Positions 36,254 to 45,430 of a stretch of 59,472 nucleotides of DNA are shown here, piece after piece; position 1 is the stretch's first letter; each line of letters opens with the position of its first letter. Under the pieces are notes generated by a model. It was not told the DNA's origin. It was given only the letters and a program-made list of their open reading frames with translations, and ran no database searches. Position numbers and translations under genes: made by a program. This stretch comes from an uncultured Allomuricauda sp. (GTDB taxonomy: Bacteria; Bacteroidota; Bacteroidia; Flavobacteriales; Flavobacteriaceae): contig NZ_CAMYIC010000011.1 of the NCBI RefSeq assembly GCF_947258355.1, positions 1-59,472 on the forward strand, given 5' to 3'.

Positions 36254-38118
36254 AGAAATTATTGCTTTCATCCATTATAGTGCTTATAGGTTTCACCTTT
36301 ATAGGTAGGCTATCCTATTTGCAATTGTTTCGGTTTTCGCCCGACCAAATATTGGATGATCCCGCTATAAAAAAAGTTTACGACTATCCCGAAAGAGGCT
36401 ACATCTACGACCGCGATGGCAAGCTCTTGGTGGGAAATCAACCTGCATATGATGTAATGGTAATCCCAAGAGAAGTAAAACCCTTGGATACTTTGGAGTT
36501 CTGCAGCCTATTAGGAATCGAGAAACCTGAGTTTCTTAGCAAAATGGAAAAAGCAAGACGGTATTCCCCTAGACTGCCTTCAGTTTTGGTACCCCAGCTT
36601 TCCAAGGAAGACTATGCAAAGCTCCAGGAAAAAATGCGCCATTTTACGGGCTTCTATATCCAAAAACGATCATTGCGTTACTACAACACCCAAAGTGCGG
36701 CGAATGTACTTGGGTATATCAGTGAGGTAAACGAATGGGACCTAAAAAACAACCCCTACTACGTTGCTGGGGAATTAAAAGGACGAACAGGTATTGAACA
36801 GCAATATGAAGAAATCCTAAGAGGTCAAAAAGGAGTGAAACATATTCAAAAAGACCGTTTCAACAGGGATATTGGTCCTTACAAAGGCGGTAAACTAGAT
36901 ACACTGCCTCAACAGGGCAAAGAAATACACATTACCATTGATAAAACCCTCCAAGAATACGGAGAAAAATTGATGCACGGCAAACGCGGGGGCATTGTGG
37001 CCATTGAACCCAAAACCGGTGAGATATTGACTATGATCTCGGGCCCAACCTACGATCCAGCTTTGTTGGTGGGTAGGCAACGGTCAAAAAATTATAGTAA
37101 ACTTCATTACGATACCATATCCAAACCTACTTGGGACCGTTCTATTTTGGCACAGCCATCTCCAGGTTCTCCTTTTAAAACTTTAAATGCCTTGGTAGGC
37201 CTGCAAGAAGGTGTTATAGATACCAATACCAAGTTTAGGTGCTACCATGGCTTTTATGTTGGAAATACGCTTAGAGGGTGTCACTGTGGGGGCGGTGTAA
37301 GAGACTTGAATTCAGGTATTTATCAATCTTGCAATGCTTATTTCGCAGGAGTGTTCCGACGAATATTTGACAAATACGAGACCACGGACGAGGGAATGGA
37401 TGTTTGGGAAAAGCATATGAAAAGCTTTGGCCTTGGGGATTATCTTGGAACCGATCTTCCTACCGGTGCACCAGGTAGGATTCCAGATGTTGCTTATTAT
37501 GACAAATGGTACGGCAACGGTAGATGGGCAGCTTCAACCATTATATCCAATTCCATAGGACAAGGAGAAATTGCAGCTACGCCCTTACAACTTGCCAACA
37601 TGACCGCTGCCATTGCAAATCGAGGCTATTTTTACACACCGCACATAATAAAGAGCGTTGGGAACAATGGGAAAATTGACCCCAAATACACAGAACCACG
37701 TTATACCACTATCGATAGAAAGTATTTTGAGCCAGTAATCGAGGGCATGGCCAATGTATACAATTATGGTACTGCGAGATGGGTTAAAATCCCAGGTATA
37801 GATATCGCCGGTAAAACGGGTACCGTGGAAAATTATATCCGTATAGATGGCGAGCGTATGCAGTTGACGGACCACTCGGTTTTTGTCGCTTTTGCTCCCA
37901 TCAAAAATCCTCAAATAGCCCTAGCCGTTTATATTGAAAATGGATACTATGGCTCTCGTTATGCAGGGCATATTGCTTCACTTTTGATTGAAAAATACCT
38001 TAAAGGGGAGATTACCAGAAAAGATTTGGAAAAACGCATGCTGGAAAAGACATTGGAACACGAGTATGCCAAACCGTATAGCGGCGAACCTTTTGAAATA
38101 AACGAGTATGAGTGGTAG
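36250..38118 (+). CDS. mrdA: Penicillin-binding protein 2 (elongasome transpeptidase)
   Basis: A 622-residue class B PBP. The N-terminal membrane helix (about 4-20) is followed by the pedestal/dimerisation region (YPERGYIYDRDGKLLVGN, LGYISEVNEWDL, GRTGIEQQYEE) and the transpeptidase domain. Catalytic motifs: SPFK with Ser307 and Lys310, SCN at 360-362 and KTG at 522-524. It cross-links new glycan strands made by RodA. ATG 36250 is preferred to the TTG two codons upstream. The last 11 bases overlap rodA, so the two partners are probably made in a fixed ratio. Confidence 0.97.
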   Translation: MKKLLLSSIIVLIGFTFIGRLSYLQLFRFSPDQILDDPAIKKVYDYPERGYIYDRDGKLLVGNQPAYDVMVIPREVKPLDTLEFCSLLGIEKPEFLSKMEKARRYSPRLPSVLVPQLSKEDYAKLQEKMRHFTGFYIQKRSLRYYNTQSAANVLGYISEVNEWDLKNNPYYVAGELKGRTGIEQQYEEILRGQKGVKHIQKDRFNRDIGPYKGGKLDTLPQQGKEIHITIDKTLQEYGEKLMHGKRGGIVAIEPKTGEILTMISGPTYDPALLVGRQRSKNYSKLHYDTISKPTWDRSILAQPSPGSPFKTLNALVGLQEGVIDTNTKFRCYHGFYVGNTLRGCHCGGGVRDLNSGIYQSCNAYFAGVFRRIFDKYETTDEGMDVWEKHMKSFGLGDYLGTDLPTGAPGRIPDVAYYDKWYGNGRWAASTIISNSIGQGEIAATPLQLANMTAAIANRGYFYTPHIIKSVGNNGKIDPKYTEPRYTTIDRKYFEPVIEGMANVYNYGTARWVKIPGIDIAGKTGTVENYIRIDGERMQLTDHSVFVAFAPIKNPQIALAVYIENGYYGSRYAGHIASLLIEKYLKGEITRKDLEKRMLEKTLEHEYAKPYSGEPFEINEYEW

Positions 38119-39391
38119 AGGGCCTTTTGGAAGGTTGGATTGGATTACCGTAATCCTTTATGCACTTTTAGTATTTATCGGTTGGATCAATATTTACTCC
38201 ACCTCTGTGGGCGAGGCCAGCACTTCTATTTTTGATTTTTCCACTTTGTATGGCAAACAATTGTTCTTTATAGGGCTCGCTGCCTTGGGTATCATATTCG
38301 TACTGTTTGTGGAATCCCATTTTTTTGAACGCTTTGCCTCCATATTTTATATTGGTTCCATTGCTTTGCTATTGGGTCTGTTCGTTTTCGGAAAGACCAT
38401 TGCAGGTGCAACTTCTTGGTACGACCTAGGTTTTTTTAACCTTCAGCCTTCAGAGTTGGCCAAAGTGGCCACTGCTTTGGCACTTGCCAAATTTTTGAGC
38501 GATATACAAACAGATATCCGTACGGGCAGGCATCAACTTTATGCATTGGCAATAATCCTAATACCCGCGTTATTGATTTTGCCTCAGCCCGATCCTGGGA
38601 GTTCCCTTATATACTTTTCGCTATTCTTTGTGCTTTTTAGAGAGGGTTTCCCCATTTACTATTTAGGAATTCTGATTTTTGCGGTGGTGCTGTTTGCAAC
38701 AACTTTAATGTTTGGGACGGTCTGGGTCGCCATTGGATTGATCATACTCACCCTATTGATCTATACCTTTAAAAAAGCATCCGTGAAAATTCCAATACTT
38801 CCAGTTCTTGGAGTTATTGCAGTTTCGATACTCTTTTCCCTATCGGTAAACTTTGTGTTCGAAAATGTTTTTGAGCAACGTCACAGAGATCGCTTTGCCT
38901 TATGGTTGAGCTTGGAAAAAGATGAAGAAAAACTGGACGAAATCCGAAAGACCATTGGTTACAATACCTACCAATCCGAAAAGGCCATTGAATCCGGTGG
39001 ATTTACCGGCAAAGGATTTTTGGAGGGCACCAGAACCAAAGGAGATTTTGTTCCAGAACAGCACACCGATTATATTTTTAGCTCTGTGGGCGAAGAATGG
39101 GGATTTTTGGGGACTTCTGCTGTAATCCTTTTATTTTCTCTGTTCTTTTTACGGCTGATTTATATTGCAGAGCGCCAAAAAAGTGATTTTAGCCGAATGT
39201 ATGGCTATGGGGTAATATCAATTTTGGTATTTCACTACTTCATTAACATAGGAATGGTAATTGGCCTCTTACCTACCATCGGGGTTCCTTTGCCCTTTTT
39301 TAGTTATGGTGGTTCTGGTTTGATTTTCTTCACCATGTTGTTGTTCATTTTTCTAAAACTGGACTCAAACCGATTAAAGGATGGTATTTAA
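38108..39391 (+). CDS. rodA: Peptidoglycan glycosyltransferase RodA (SEDS family)
   Basis: A 427-residue polytopic SEDS protein with about ten helices. Recognisable stretches are SWYDLGFFNLQPSELAKVATALALAKFL, PQPDPGSSLIYF, VPEQHTDYIFSSVGEEWGFLG and GVPLPFFSYGGSGLI near the C-terminus. The last three match the conserved family core used to polymerise lipid II. It acts with PBP2 and MreBCD. It overlaps mrdA by 11 bases at its start. Its TAA overlaps the stop codon of the convergent nuclease gene, leaving no room for a terminator between them. Confidence 0.97.
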   Translation: MSGRGPFGRLDWITVILYALLVFIGWINIYSTSVGEASTSIFDFSTLYGKQLFFIGLAALGIIFVLFVESHFFERFASIFYIGSIALLLGLFVFGKTIAGATSWYDLGFFNLQPSELAKVATALALAKFLSDIQTDIRTGRHQLYALAIILIPALLILPQPDPGSSLIYFSLFFVLFREGFPIYYLGILIFAVVLFATTLMFGTVWVAIGLIILTLLIYTFKKASVKIPILPVLGVIAVSILFSLSVNFVFENVFEQRHRDRFALWLSLEKDEEKLDEIRKTIGYNTYQSEKAIESGGFTGKGFLEGTRTKGDFVPEQHTDYIFSSVGEEWGFLGTSAVILLFSLFFLRLIYIAERQKSDFSRMYGYGVISILVFHYFINIGMVIGLLPTIGVPLPFFSYGGSGLIFFTMLLFIFLKLDSNRLKDGI

Positions 39392-40185
39392 AACTTCCAT
39401 CCTCTGGGATCTACCTTAGATTCAATTTTTGACTGCCATTCTTCAGACTGTTTCTCGAAAAAGTCAATGCCTGTCTTTCTCTCTATCTCATCGATGGGCA
39501 CCAAAAAGTTTTGAAGGGATTCATTGGTTTCTTTCGCCGGAATCAAAAATGAAAGAACCCACACCTTATCACCTTTTTCCCTATATACTATTTTATAAAA
39601 AGTATTGGGCACATCCACATCTTCACCACCTATTTCTAATAGGTTGTTTTCCAAAACACCACCTGTCACCACCATTAAATCACCATATTTTTTGCACCAA
39701 TATCGTACCTTTTGCTCCAGCCGGTTCCATATACCTGCATTAAAATATTTGTCCTGTGGGCTTATGTTACTGGTATAAAAAGTTTCATTGTAAGCCTGTT
39801 CTGAAAATCTTCTGTCTCCAGCTGGACACAAATGCCCCCGATCGAATCCTGATCCTTTGTAGTTGCGCCAATCCGCAGACTTGGTTTTTACATAGGGATC
39901 TTCGATAAAATAAGGGCGTTCCCGATCATCAAAAGTCAAATGCTCCTTTTTAAGGACGTAGGCCACCCATTCTGCCTGTTCATGTGGCTCACTATAAGAA
40001 AGTGCATAGTAGTTGTGTTTTACCACCTCATTGGTTGTGGAACTTGGTAAAAAACTGGATTCCATTAAATCAATATTGAAATCGTCGAGATCGGAATATG
40101 TGACAGGGGTATAAAAGTTTTCGAACAACCAAAACCCGATAATGCAAAGAGCTAGGAGTATGGCATATATTGTCCTATTTCTCAT
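39388..40185 (-). CDS. DNA/RNA non-specific endonuclease, membrane-anchored
   Basis: A 265-residue beta-beta-alpha-metal nuclease of the NucA/Serratia type. An N-terminal hydrophobic helix (about 5-22) acts as signal or anchor, so the enzyme faces the periplasm or outside. The catalytic DRGH is at 115-118 (general base His118), followed by the Mg-binding segment NISPQDKYFNAGIWNRLE (140-157). It would degrade extracellular nucleic acid for phosphate or nucleotides. No immunity protein gene is adjacent, consistent with an exported protein. Its stop overlaps the rodA stop on the other strand by two bases. A terminator for the upstream tsp gene separates it from that gene. Confidence 0.93.
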   Translation of the reverse strand: MRNRTIYAILLALCIIGFWLFENFYTPVTYSDLDDFNIDLMESSFLPSSTTNEVVKHNYYALSYSEPHEQAEWVAYVLKKEHLTFDDRERPYFIEDPYVKTKSADWRNYKGSGFDRGHLCPAGDRRFSEQAYNETFYTSNISPQDKYFNAGIWNRLEQKVRYWCKKYGDLMVVTGGVLENNLLEIGGEDVDVPNTFYKIVYREKGDKVWVLSFLIPAKETNESLQNFLVPIDEIERKTGIDFFEKQSEEWQSKIESKVDPRGWKF

Positions 40186-40222
40186 TCATATTTTATTTAA
40201 AAAAATTGCCCAAAATTTCATT

Positions 40223-40256
40223 AAAAAAGGCCAACCTATCCAGGCTGGCCTTTTTT
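40223..40256 (-). terminator. Terminator after the C-terminal processing protease gene
   Basis: AAAAAAGGCCA pairs with TGGCCTTTTTT around a 12-base loop. On the minus strand the stem is followed by TTTTTTAATG. It lies 18 bases beyond the protease stop and just before the nuclease gene. Confidence 0.9.
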
Positions 40257-40274
40257 ATGGTTTTTTTCAATCGA

Positions 40275-42467
40275 CTATCCCTTTACGCTAGCCAATTCAT
40301 TCTCCTTTTTCTTGATATTGTTCTTATGCAAATCTTTAAGAACGTTCACTGCTTCCTCCACATAAATATCACGGGCCAAATCCTTGTGCCATCTATTTCT
40401 TTTTTCTCTTAGCACTGAATCTTGAGTGAACAACTCTGTCTCGTATTGTAAGGAACCAAAAGACAGTTTGGAGTCATAATCCTTTAAACTCTTAAACCTT
40501 TCTGAACGTTCCTTGGCTTCTTGTTCTTTGCTCACATAAGCATCATATTTAAGAGATATCAAGTTTTCATCTTGCTGTTCTTTCAACCATTTGGCATTTT
40601 CCTCAATAAGCTTGATCTGCTCATTCTTTGCCATACGCTCTTTACTGTTTTTAACAGCTTCGTCCAAATCAATGTATCCGTCCCATACTTGATAATCCGC
40701 TGGTGTAATCTTGTCCCAACCCAGTGGATTTTGCTGGTCGCGCTCACCAAGATCAATGTAGCTATATCTGTCCGGTACGACGATGTCGCTTTTAACACCT
40801 TCCAATTGGGTAGACCCTCCATTGATTCTATAGAATTTTTGGGTTGTAAGCTTGATTGCTCCCAAATCCCCGTGTTGATTTCCTCGTACGATTCCATCCA
40901 AAGGAATTACATTTTGGACGGTTCCTTTTCCGAAAGTTTGCTTACTACCAATAATCACTGCTCTTTTATAATCCTGCATGGCAGCAGCCAATATTTCCGA
41001 TGCCGATGCGGACAGCTCGTTCACCAAAATTACCAACGGACCATCCCATTGTACACGTTCATCTTTATCCTCGTGCACCTCTTTTCTTTGTCCAGAGGAA
41101 CGCACCTGTACGATAGGACCGTCTTTTATGAACAATCCGGCCATTTCCACAACAGTTTTCAAAGATCCTCCACCATTGTCCCTTAAATCCAATATAATTC
41201 CTTCTGCGCCTGCCTCTTTAAGACGTTCCAACTCCTTGGCAACATCCGTAGCTGCATTTCTTTCTGTATAATCTTCAAAATCCACATAGAATTTTGGAAG
41301 ATCTATCAATCCATATTTTTGATTGCCAGCTTCTATTGTAGCTGATTTTGCGTAGGACTCTTCCAATTCCACTACATCTCTGGTTATGGAAACAGTTTCT
41401 ATGGTTCCGTCCACTTTTCTTACGGTTAAGTCAACTACGGTACCTTTTGGACCTTTGATCAATTTAATGGCATCGTCCAATCGCATACCAACAATATCGA
41501 TAGGCTCTTCACCTTCTTGACCTACTTTAAGAATCTCGTCACCCACTTCAAGTGATTGATCTCTCCAAACTGGTCCTCCGGAAATGATTTCCACTATTTT
41601 GGCCCCTTCTGGTTTCTTTTGGAGTCTAGCACCAATACCTTCAAATTTACCTGACATGCCAATGTCAAATTTCTCCTTTTCCTCCGGAGCAAAGTAAAAT
41701 GTATGTGGGTCGAACTCCTCCACTATGGTATTCAGGTATTGAACAAACCAATCTTTGCGCTCTAAATCATCTACAAAATCAAAAAACTCGTCCAACGTGT
41801 TCCTTGTATTCTCCCTAGCTTCCTCTTCTGTGAGCGCTTTATCTATACTACTGGGAATTTCGTTGAAAGTTGGTACGGAGACATCAGCCATTGCAATGGT
41901 TTGATCTCCTTCCCCTGAAGCTGATATTGTGGCGCGCCACTTATTTTCAATCTTATTTTCAAAACCAGCCAACGTATTGTACTTCAATTGTTTTCTCCAG
42001 CGCTCCTTTAGTTCTTTTTTGTTTGAGGCAAAATCCTGTTCGGAATAATCTATTTCAATGGTTTCCTCAACCGTATAATCAAAAGGCTGGGAAAGGACTT
42101 CTTTATAAATATCCTTTGCCTCTTCCATCCTCAACATCAAACGCTGATATACCGTATTGAAAAACGTGATGTCCGTGTTTCTGATCTCGTCATCGATCAT
42201 GAACCTGTATTTTTCAAATTCCCGGATATCACTTTTTAGAAAATACCTTTTGGTGGGATCTACAATGTCTATGAAGTCATCAAAAACATTGGAACTAAAG
42301 CTATCGTTCACATCCTTGGGCTCATAATGCCCTCTTTCCAAAACATAAGTGATTAAATCGAGTAGAAGTTTATCCTTGTCATCATTCCCAAAAGACTTAT
42401 TGGTAAAACTGCAGGAGGCAACTGCAACAAGAATAACCAAAAGTGCCAAAATAAAGTTCTTTTTCAT
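40275..42467 (-). CDS. C-terminal processing (tail-specific) protease, S41 family, lipoprotein
   Basis: A 730-residue Tsp/Prc-like protease. The lipoprotein signal is MKKNFILALLVILVAVAS with Cys19. The N-terminal helical domain (about 35-230, with the LLDLITYVLERGHYEP start typical of Tsp) is followed by a PDZ domain (about 245-335, FEGIGARLQKKPEGAKIVEIISGGP). The S41 core has GIILDLRDNGGGSL, the serine region NELSASASEILAAA and the catalytic lysine in KQTFGKGTVQN. A C-terminal DUF3340-type helical domain ends in a Lys/Glu-rich stretch. It probably trims or degrades periplasmic proteins at their C-termini. The upstream 201 bases are divergent with surE. Confidence 0.95.
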   Translation of the reverse strand: MKKNFILALLVILVAVASCSFTNKSFGNDDKDKLLLDLITYVLERGHYEPKDVNDSFSSNVFDDFIDIVDPTKRYFLKSDIREFEKYRFMIDDEIRNTDITFFNTVYQRLMLRMEEAKDIYKEVLSQPFDYTVEETIEIDYSEQDFASNKKELKERWRKQLKYNTLAGFENKIENKWRATISASGEGDQTIAMADVSVPTFNEIPSSIDKALTEEEARENTRNTLDEFFDFVDDLERKDWFVQYLNTIVEEFDPHTFYFAPEEKEKFDIGMSGKFEGIGARLQKKPEGAKIVEIISGGPVWRDQSLEVGDEILKVGQEGEEPIDIVGMRLDDAIKLIKGPKGTVVDLTVRKVDGTIETVSITRDVVELEESYAKSATIEAGNQKYGLIDLPKFYVDFEDYTERNAATDVAKELERLKEAGAEGIILDLRDNGGGSLKTVVEMAGLFIKDGPIVQVRSSGQRKEVHEDKDERVQWDGPLVILVNELSASASEILAAAMQDYKRAVIIGSKQTFGKGTVQNVIPLDGIVRGNQHGDLGAIKLTTQKFYRINGGSTQLEGVKSDIVVPDRYSYIDLGERDQQNPLGWDKITPADYQVWDGYIDLDEAVKNSKERMAKNEQIKLIEENAKWLKEQQDENLISLKYDAYVSKEQEAKERSERFKSLKDYDSKLSFGSLQYETELFTQDSVLREKRNRWHKDLARDIYVEEAVNVLKDLHKNNIKKKENELASVKG

Positions 42468-42668
42468 AATGTGATTTTTCTGGAGCGAAATAATCTGACC
42501 TCATACTGTCAAATCTTCATTACGTCATCCGTCGTTTCTAATTGTATGAATTCCCTAATATACAGAAAAAACCGTGCCAGTCCTGAAAGCTGGATTTAAT
42601 TTTTTGTTAAACGGTCAGGGTTCCATATCCTTATGAAAAACGTATTTTTATGCCATTAATTATCCAAC

Positions 42669-43448
42669 ATGGAAAAACCGTTGATACTTGTTACCAATGA
42701 TGATGGCATTACGGCCCCAGGACTTAGGGCCTTGATCCGAACCATGAAAGAGCTTGGAGATGTTGTTGTAGTGGCACCGGACAGCCCACAAAGTGGTATG
42801 GGACACGCCATTACAGTGGATAGCACTTTATTTTCCAAAAAGGTGGTAGTAGACCACAAAGAAGGAGCTCCCAGTGAATATAGCTGCAGTGGAACCCCAG
42901 CGGATTGTGTAAAACTGGCACTTCGTGTCATTTTGGACAAGCAGCCCGATATTTGCGTGAGCGGCATCAACCATGGATCTAATTCCTCCATCAATGTGAT
43001 ATATTCTGGAACCATGAGTGCTGCCATTGAGGCAGGCATCGAAGGAATTCCAGCAATCGGTTTCTCTCTGTGCGACTATTCTTGGGACGCCAATTTTGAA
43101 CCAGCTCTGGATTCCATCAAAAATATTGTTTCGGAGGCATTGATCAATGGAATTCCGAAAGGAACTGTATTAAACGTTAACATTCCCAAAACAAAGGAAA
43201 AACCCAAAGGGGTAAAAATATGTCGACAGGCACGCGGTAATTGGAAAGAGGAATTTGATAAACGCACAAGTCCATCAGGAAAAAATTATTATTGGTTAAC
43301 GGGAGAATTCGAACTTTTGGACAAAGGCGAAGACACCGACGAATGGGCTTTGGCACAGGGTTATATTTCGGTAGTGCCCACTCAATTCGACCTAACGGCT
43401 CACCATGCCATACCACAAATAAACAATTGGAACTTAAATGAACAATAA
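42669..43448 (+). CDS. surE: 5'/3'-nucleotidase SurE
   Basis: A 259-residue cytoplasmic nucleoside-monophosphate phosphatase. The N-terminal ILVTNDDGITAPGLRAL provides the metal-binding Asp11-Asp12 pair. SPQSGMGHAIT and the later VSGINHGSNSSINVIYSGTMSAAIE complete the active site. The length is normal. It overlaps the next small membrane-protein gene by 11 bases, and lpxB follows closely, so the three are probably one transcript. Confidence 0.97.
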   Translation: MEKPLILVTNDDGITAPGLRALIRTMKELGDVVVVAPDSPQSGMGHAITVDSTLFSKKVVVDHKEGAPSEYSCSGTPADCVKLALRVILDKQPDICVSGINHGSNSSINVIYSGTMSAAIEAGIEGIPAIGFSLCDYSWDANFEPALDSIKNIVSEALINGIPKGTVLNVNIPKTKEKPKGVKICRQARGNWKEEFDKRTSPSGKNYYWLTGEFELLDKGEDTDEWALAQGYISVVPTQFDLTAHHAIPQINNWNLNEQ

Positions 43449-43725
43449 GAAAGAAATCATCATAGGATTTATAGTAGGACTCATTGCAAATACTTTTGGC
43501 ACCTTGCTCTATATTCTGCTATTTTCCGATTTGGGTGTCGTTGAAACCTTTAATGCAGCCATAGATCAAGGCCATATCGGTAGCCTGTTGGCATTGGGCG
43601 CCATCTTGAACTTGGTTGCATTTTTCGCATTTTTAAGAATAAAGAGAGACCAAAGGGCCAAGGGCGTTATGCTAGCGACATTGGTTACAGCTTTGGTCAT
43701 ATTGTTGTATAAAGTGATGGCTTAG
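43438..43725 (+). CDS. Small membrane protein between surE and lpxB
   Basis: A 95-residue protein with three hydrophobic helices (about 7-28, 46-66 and 76-94) and a basic loop (RIKRDQRAKG), predicted N-in or N-out in the inner membrane. I do not recognise a named family. Its place is fixed by an 11-base overlap with surE and a 12-base gap to lpxB, which suggests a linked role in envelope physiology, but nothing in the sequence gives a function. Confidence 0.75.
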   Translation: MNNKKEIIIGFIVGLIANTFGTLLYILLFSDLGVVETFNAAIDQGHIGSLLALGAILNLVAFFAFLRIKRDQRAKGVMLATLVTALVILLYKVMA

Positions 43726-43737
43726 TAATAAAAGTCT

Positions 43738-44850
43738 ATGAAGTATTACATCATAGCTGGCGAAGCATCGGGGGACTTGCACGGGTCCAATTTGATCAAG
43801 GCGCTGAAAAAAGAAGATGCCTCAGCGGAGATACGTTGTTGGGGTGGCGACTTGATGCAGCAAGCTGGTGGCGAACTGGCCAAACATTACAAAGACATGG
43901 CCTTTATGGGTTTTTTGGAGGTGTTGATGAACATTCCCACCATCTTCAGAAACATTGCTTATTGCAAAGAAGACATCCAAAAGTTCAATCCCGATCAGAT
44001 TATCTTTATTGATTTCTCAGGTTTCAACCTTAGAATCGCAAAGTGGGCCAAAGAAAATGGTTTCAAAACCAATTATTACATATCCCCTCAGATTTGGGCA
44101 TCTCGCGAGGGTAGAATCAAAAAAATAAAGCGGGACATTGACAACATGTACGTTATTCTGCCTTTTGAAAAGGATTTTTACGAGAAAAAACATGACTTTC
44201 CGGTTCAGTTCGTAGGCCACCCACTGATTGATGCCATTGAGAATACTCCGCTTCAGGATAATGAAACGTTCCGGAAAGAAAATGGCCTAGATCCAAATAA
44301 ACCGATTATCGCCTTGTTGCCCGGAAGCCGAAAACAAGAAGTTCAAAAAATGTTGGATGTGATGCTATCGGTAAAGAAGGATTTTCCCGATTACCAATTC
44401 GTAATCGCTGGGGCCCCTAGTCTTCCCGATGCGTTTTACTCCCCATTCCTAAAAGGAGACAAAGTGGAGTTTGTATCCAATAAAACCTATACACTGCTCA
44501 AACATTCCCATGCTGCAATGGTCACCAGTGGAACCGCCACTTTGGAAACTGCTCTTTTTGGTATCCCTCAAGTGGTCTGCTATAAAGGAAATTGGATTTC
44601 TTATCAAATTGCGAAACGCATTATAACATTGGATTATATTTCCTTGGTAAACCTCATCATGAAAAGAGAGGTTGTCAAAGAATTGATTCAGAATGAGCTG
44701 ACCACAAAAAACCTTAAAGCGGAGCTTTTCAAAGTTGTAGAAGGAGCTGAACGGGAACGCATGCTTTCTGACTATGAATTGCTCAAGGAAAAATTGGGCG
44801 GAAAAGGTGCCAGTCAAATGGCGGCTCAATTAATTGTGAAAAATGCGTAG
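43738..44850 (+). CDS. lpxB: Lipid-A-disaccharide synthase
   Basis: A 370-residue GT19 glycosyltransferase that joins UDP-2,3-diacylglucosamine and lipid X to make the lipid A disaccharide on the inner membrane surface. Motifs: YIIAGEASGDLHGSNLIKAL at the start, MGFLEVL, FIDFSGFNLRIAKWAK, YYISPQIWASREGRIKKI, GHPLIDAI, LLPGSRKQEVQKM and TSGTATLETALFGIPQV. It is full length. The envelope role is shared with lptE elsewhere in the window. It is followed after 33 bases by an NlpC/P60 lipoprotein gene. Confidence 0.97.
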   Translation: MKYYIIAGEASGDLHGSNLIKALKKEDASAEIRCWGGDLMQQAGGELAKHYKDMAFMGFLEVLMNIPTIFRNIAYCKEDIQKFNPDQIIFIDFSGFNLRIAKWAKENGFKTNYYISPQIWASREGRIKKIKRDIDNMYVILPFEKDFYEKKHDFPVQFVGHPLIDAIENTPLQDNETFRKENGLDPNKPIIALLPGSRKQEVQKMLDVMLSVKKDFPDYQFVIAGAPSLPDAFYSPFLKGDKVEFVSNKTYTLLKHSHAAMVTSGTATLETALFGIPQVVCYKGNWISYQIAKRIITLDYISLVNLIMKREVVKELIQNELTTKNLKAELFKVVEGAERERMLSDYELLKEKLGGKGASQMAAQLIVKNA

Positions 44851-44883
44851 TTTTATCTTCCAAGAAAGTAAATCTATTCTTGG

Positions 44884-45429
44884 ATGTTACGAAAAACCAT
44901 AATCTTACTGTTGCTTTTTACCATTGCCGCTTGCGGTCCAGGTAAAAAACGACGCACCTACAGCAAGACCCGAACCGTTACGGTAGAGGGGTCAAAGACC
45001 GACACTTCCCCTAAACGAAAATCCAAAAAGGAGGGGCGTAAAAATGCTAAGGCAAACGAAATAATTTCCACCGCATTGACTTTTTCTGGTACCCGTTACA
45101 AATACGGGGGAACTACCGAACGGGGCATGGATTGCTCTGGACTGATTTATGTTTCGTTAAAGGAAAACGACATTATGTTTCCCAGAACTTCCTACCAAAT
45201 GGCTTTGGAAGGCAACAAAGTCAGGGTAAACGATGTTGAAAAAGGAGACCTTCTTTTTTTTAAGACCAGTAAAAAGGGCAAGCGCATCAACCATGTAGGA
45301 CTTGTGGTCGATGTGGAAGGAAACGACATCAAATTTATTCACGCCACAACCTCACGAGGCGTGCTGGTATCTTCTTTACGGGAAGGGTACTGGAACAGCG
45401 CTTTTGTAAAGGCCATGCGTATCTTATAA
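44884..45429 (+). CDS. NlpC/P60 (C40) peptidoglycan hydrolase lipoprotein
   Basis: A 181-residue lipoprotein: signal MLRKTIILLLLFTIAA, Cys17, a basic linker (about 19-58), then the NlpC/P60 domain. The catalytic Cys84 is in GMDCSGLIYVSL, His137 in NHVGLVVDV and the third polar residue His153 in FIHATTSRGV. Such enzymes cleave the D-Glu to diamino-acid bond in stem peptides, here probably from the outer-membrane side for cell-wall growth or turnover. It sits two bases before comEC, so the two may be coupled. Confidence 0.93.
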   Translation: MLRKTIILLLLFTIAACGPGKKRRTYSKTRTVTVEGSKTDTSPKRKSKKEGRKNAKANEIISTALTFSGTRYKYGGTTERGMDCSGLIYVSLKENDIMFPRTSYQMALEGNKVRVNDVEKGDLLFFKTSKKGKRINHVGLVVDVEGNDIKFIHATTSRGVLVSSLREGYWNSAFVKAMRIL

Positions 45430-45430
45430 G

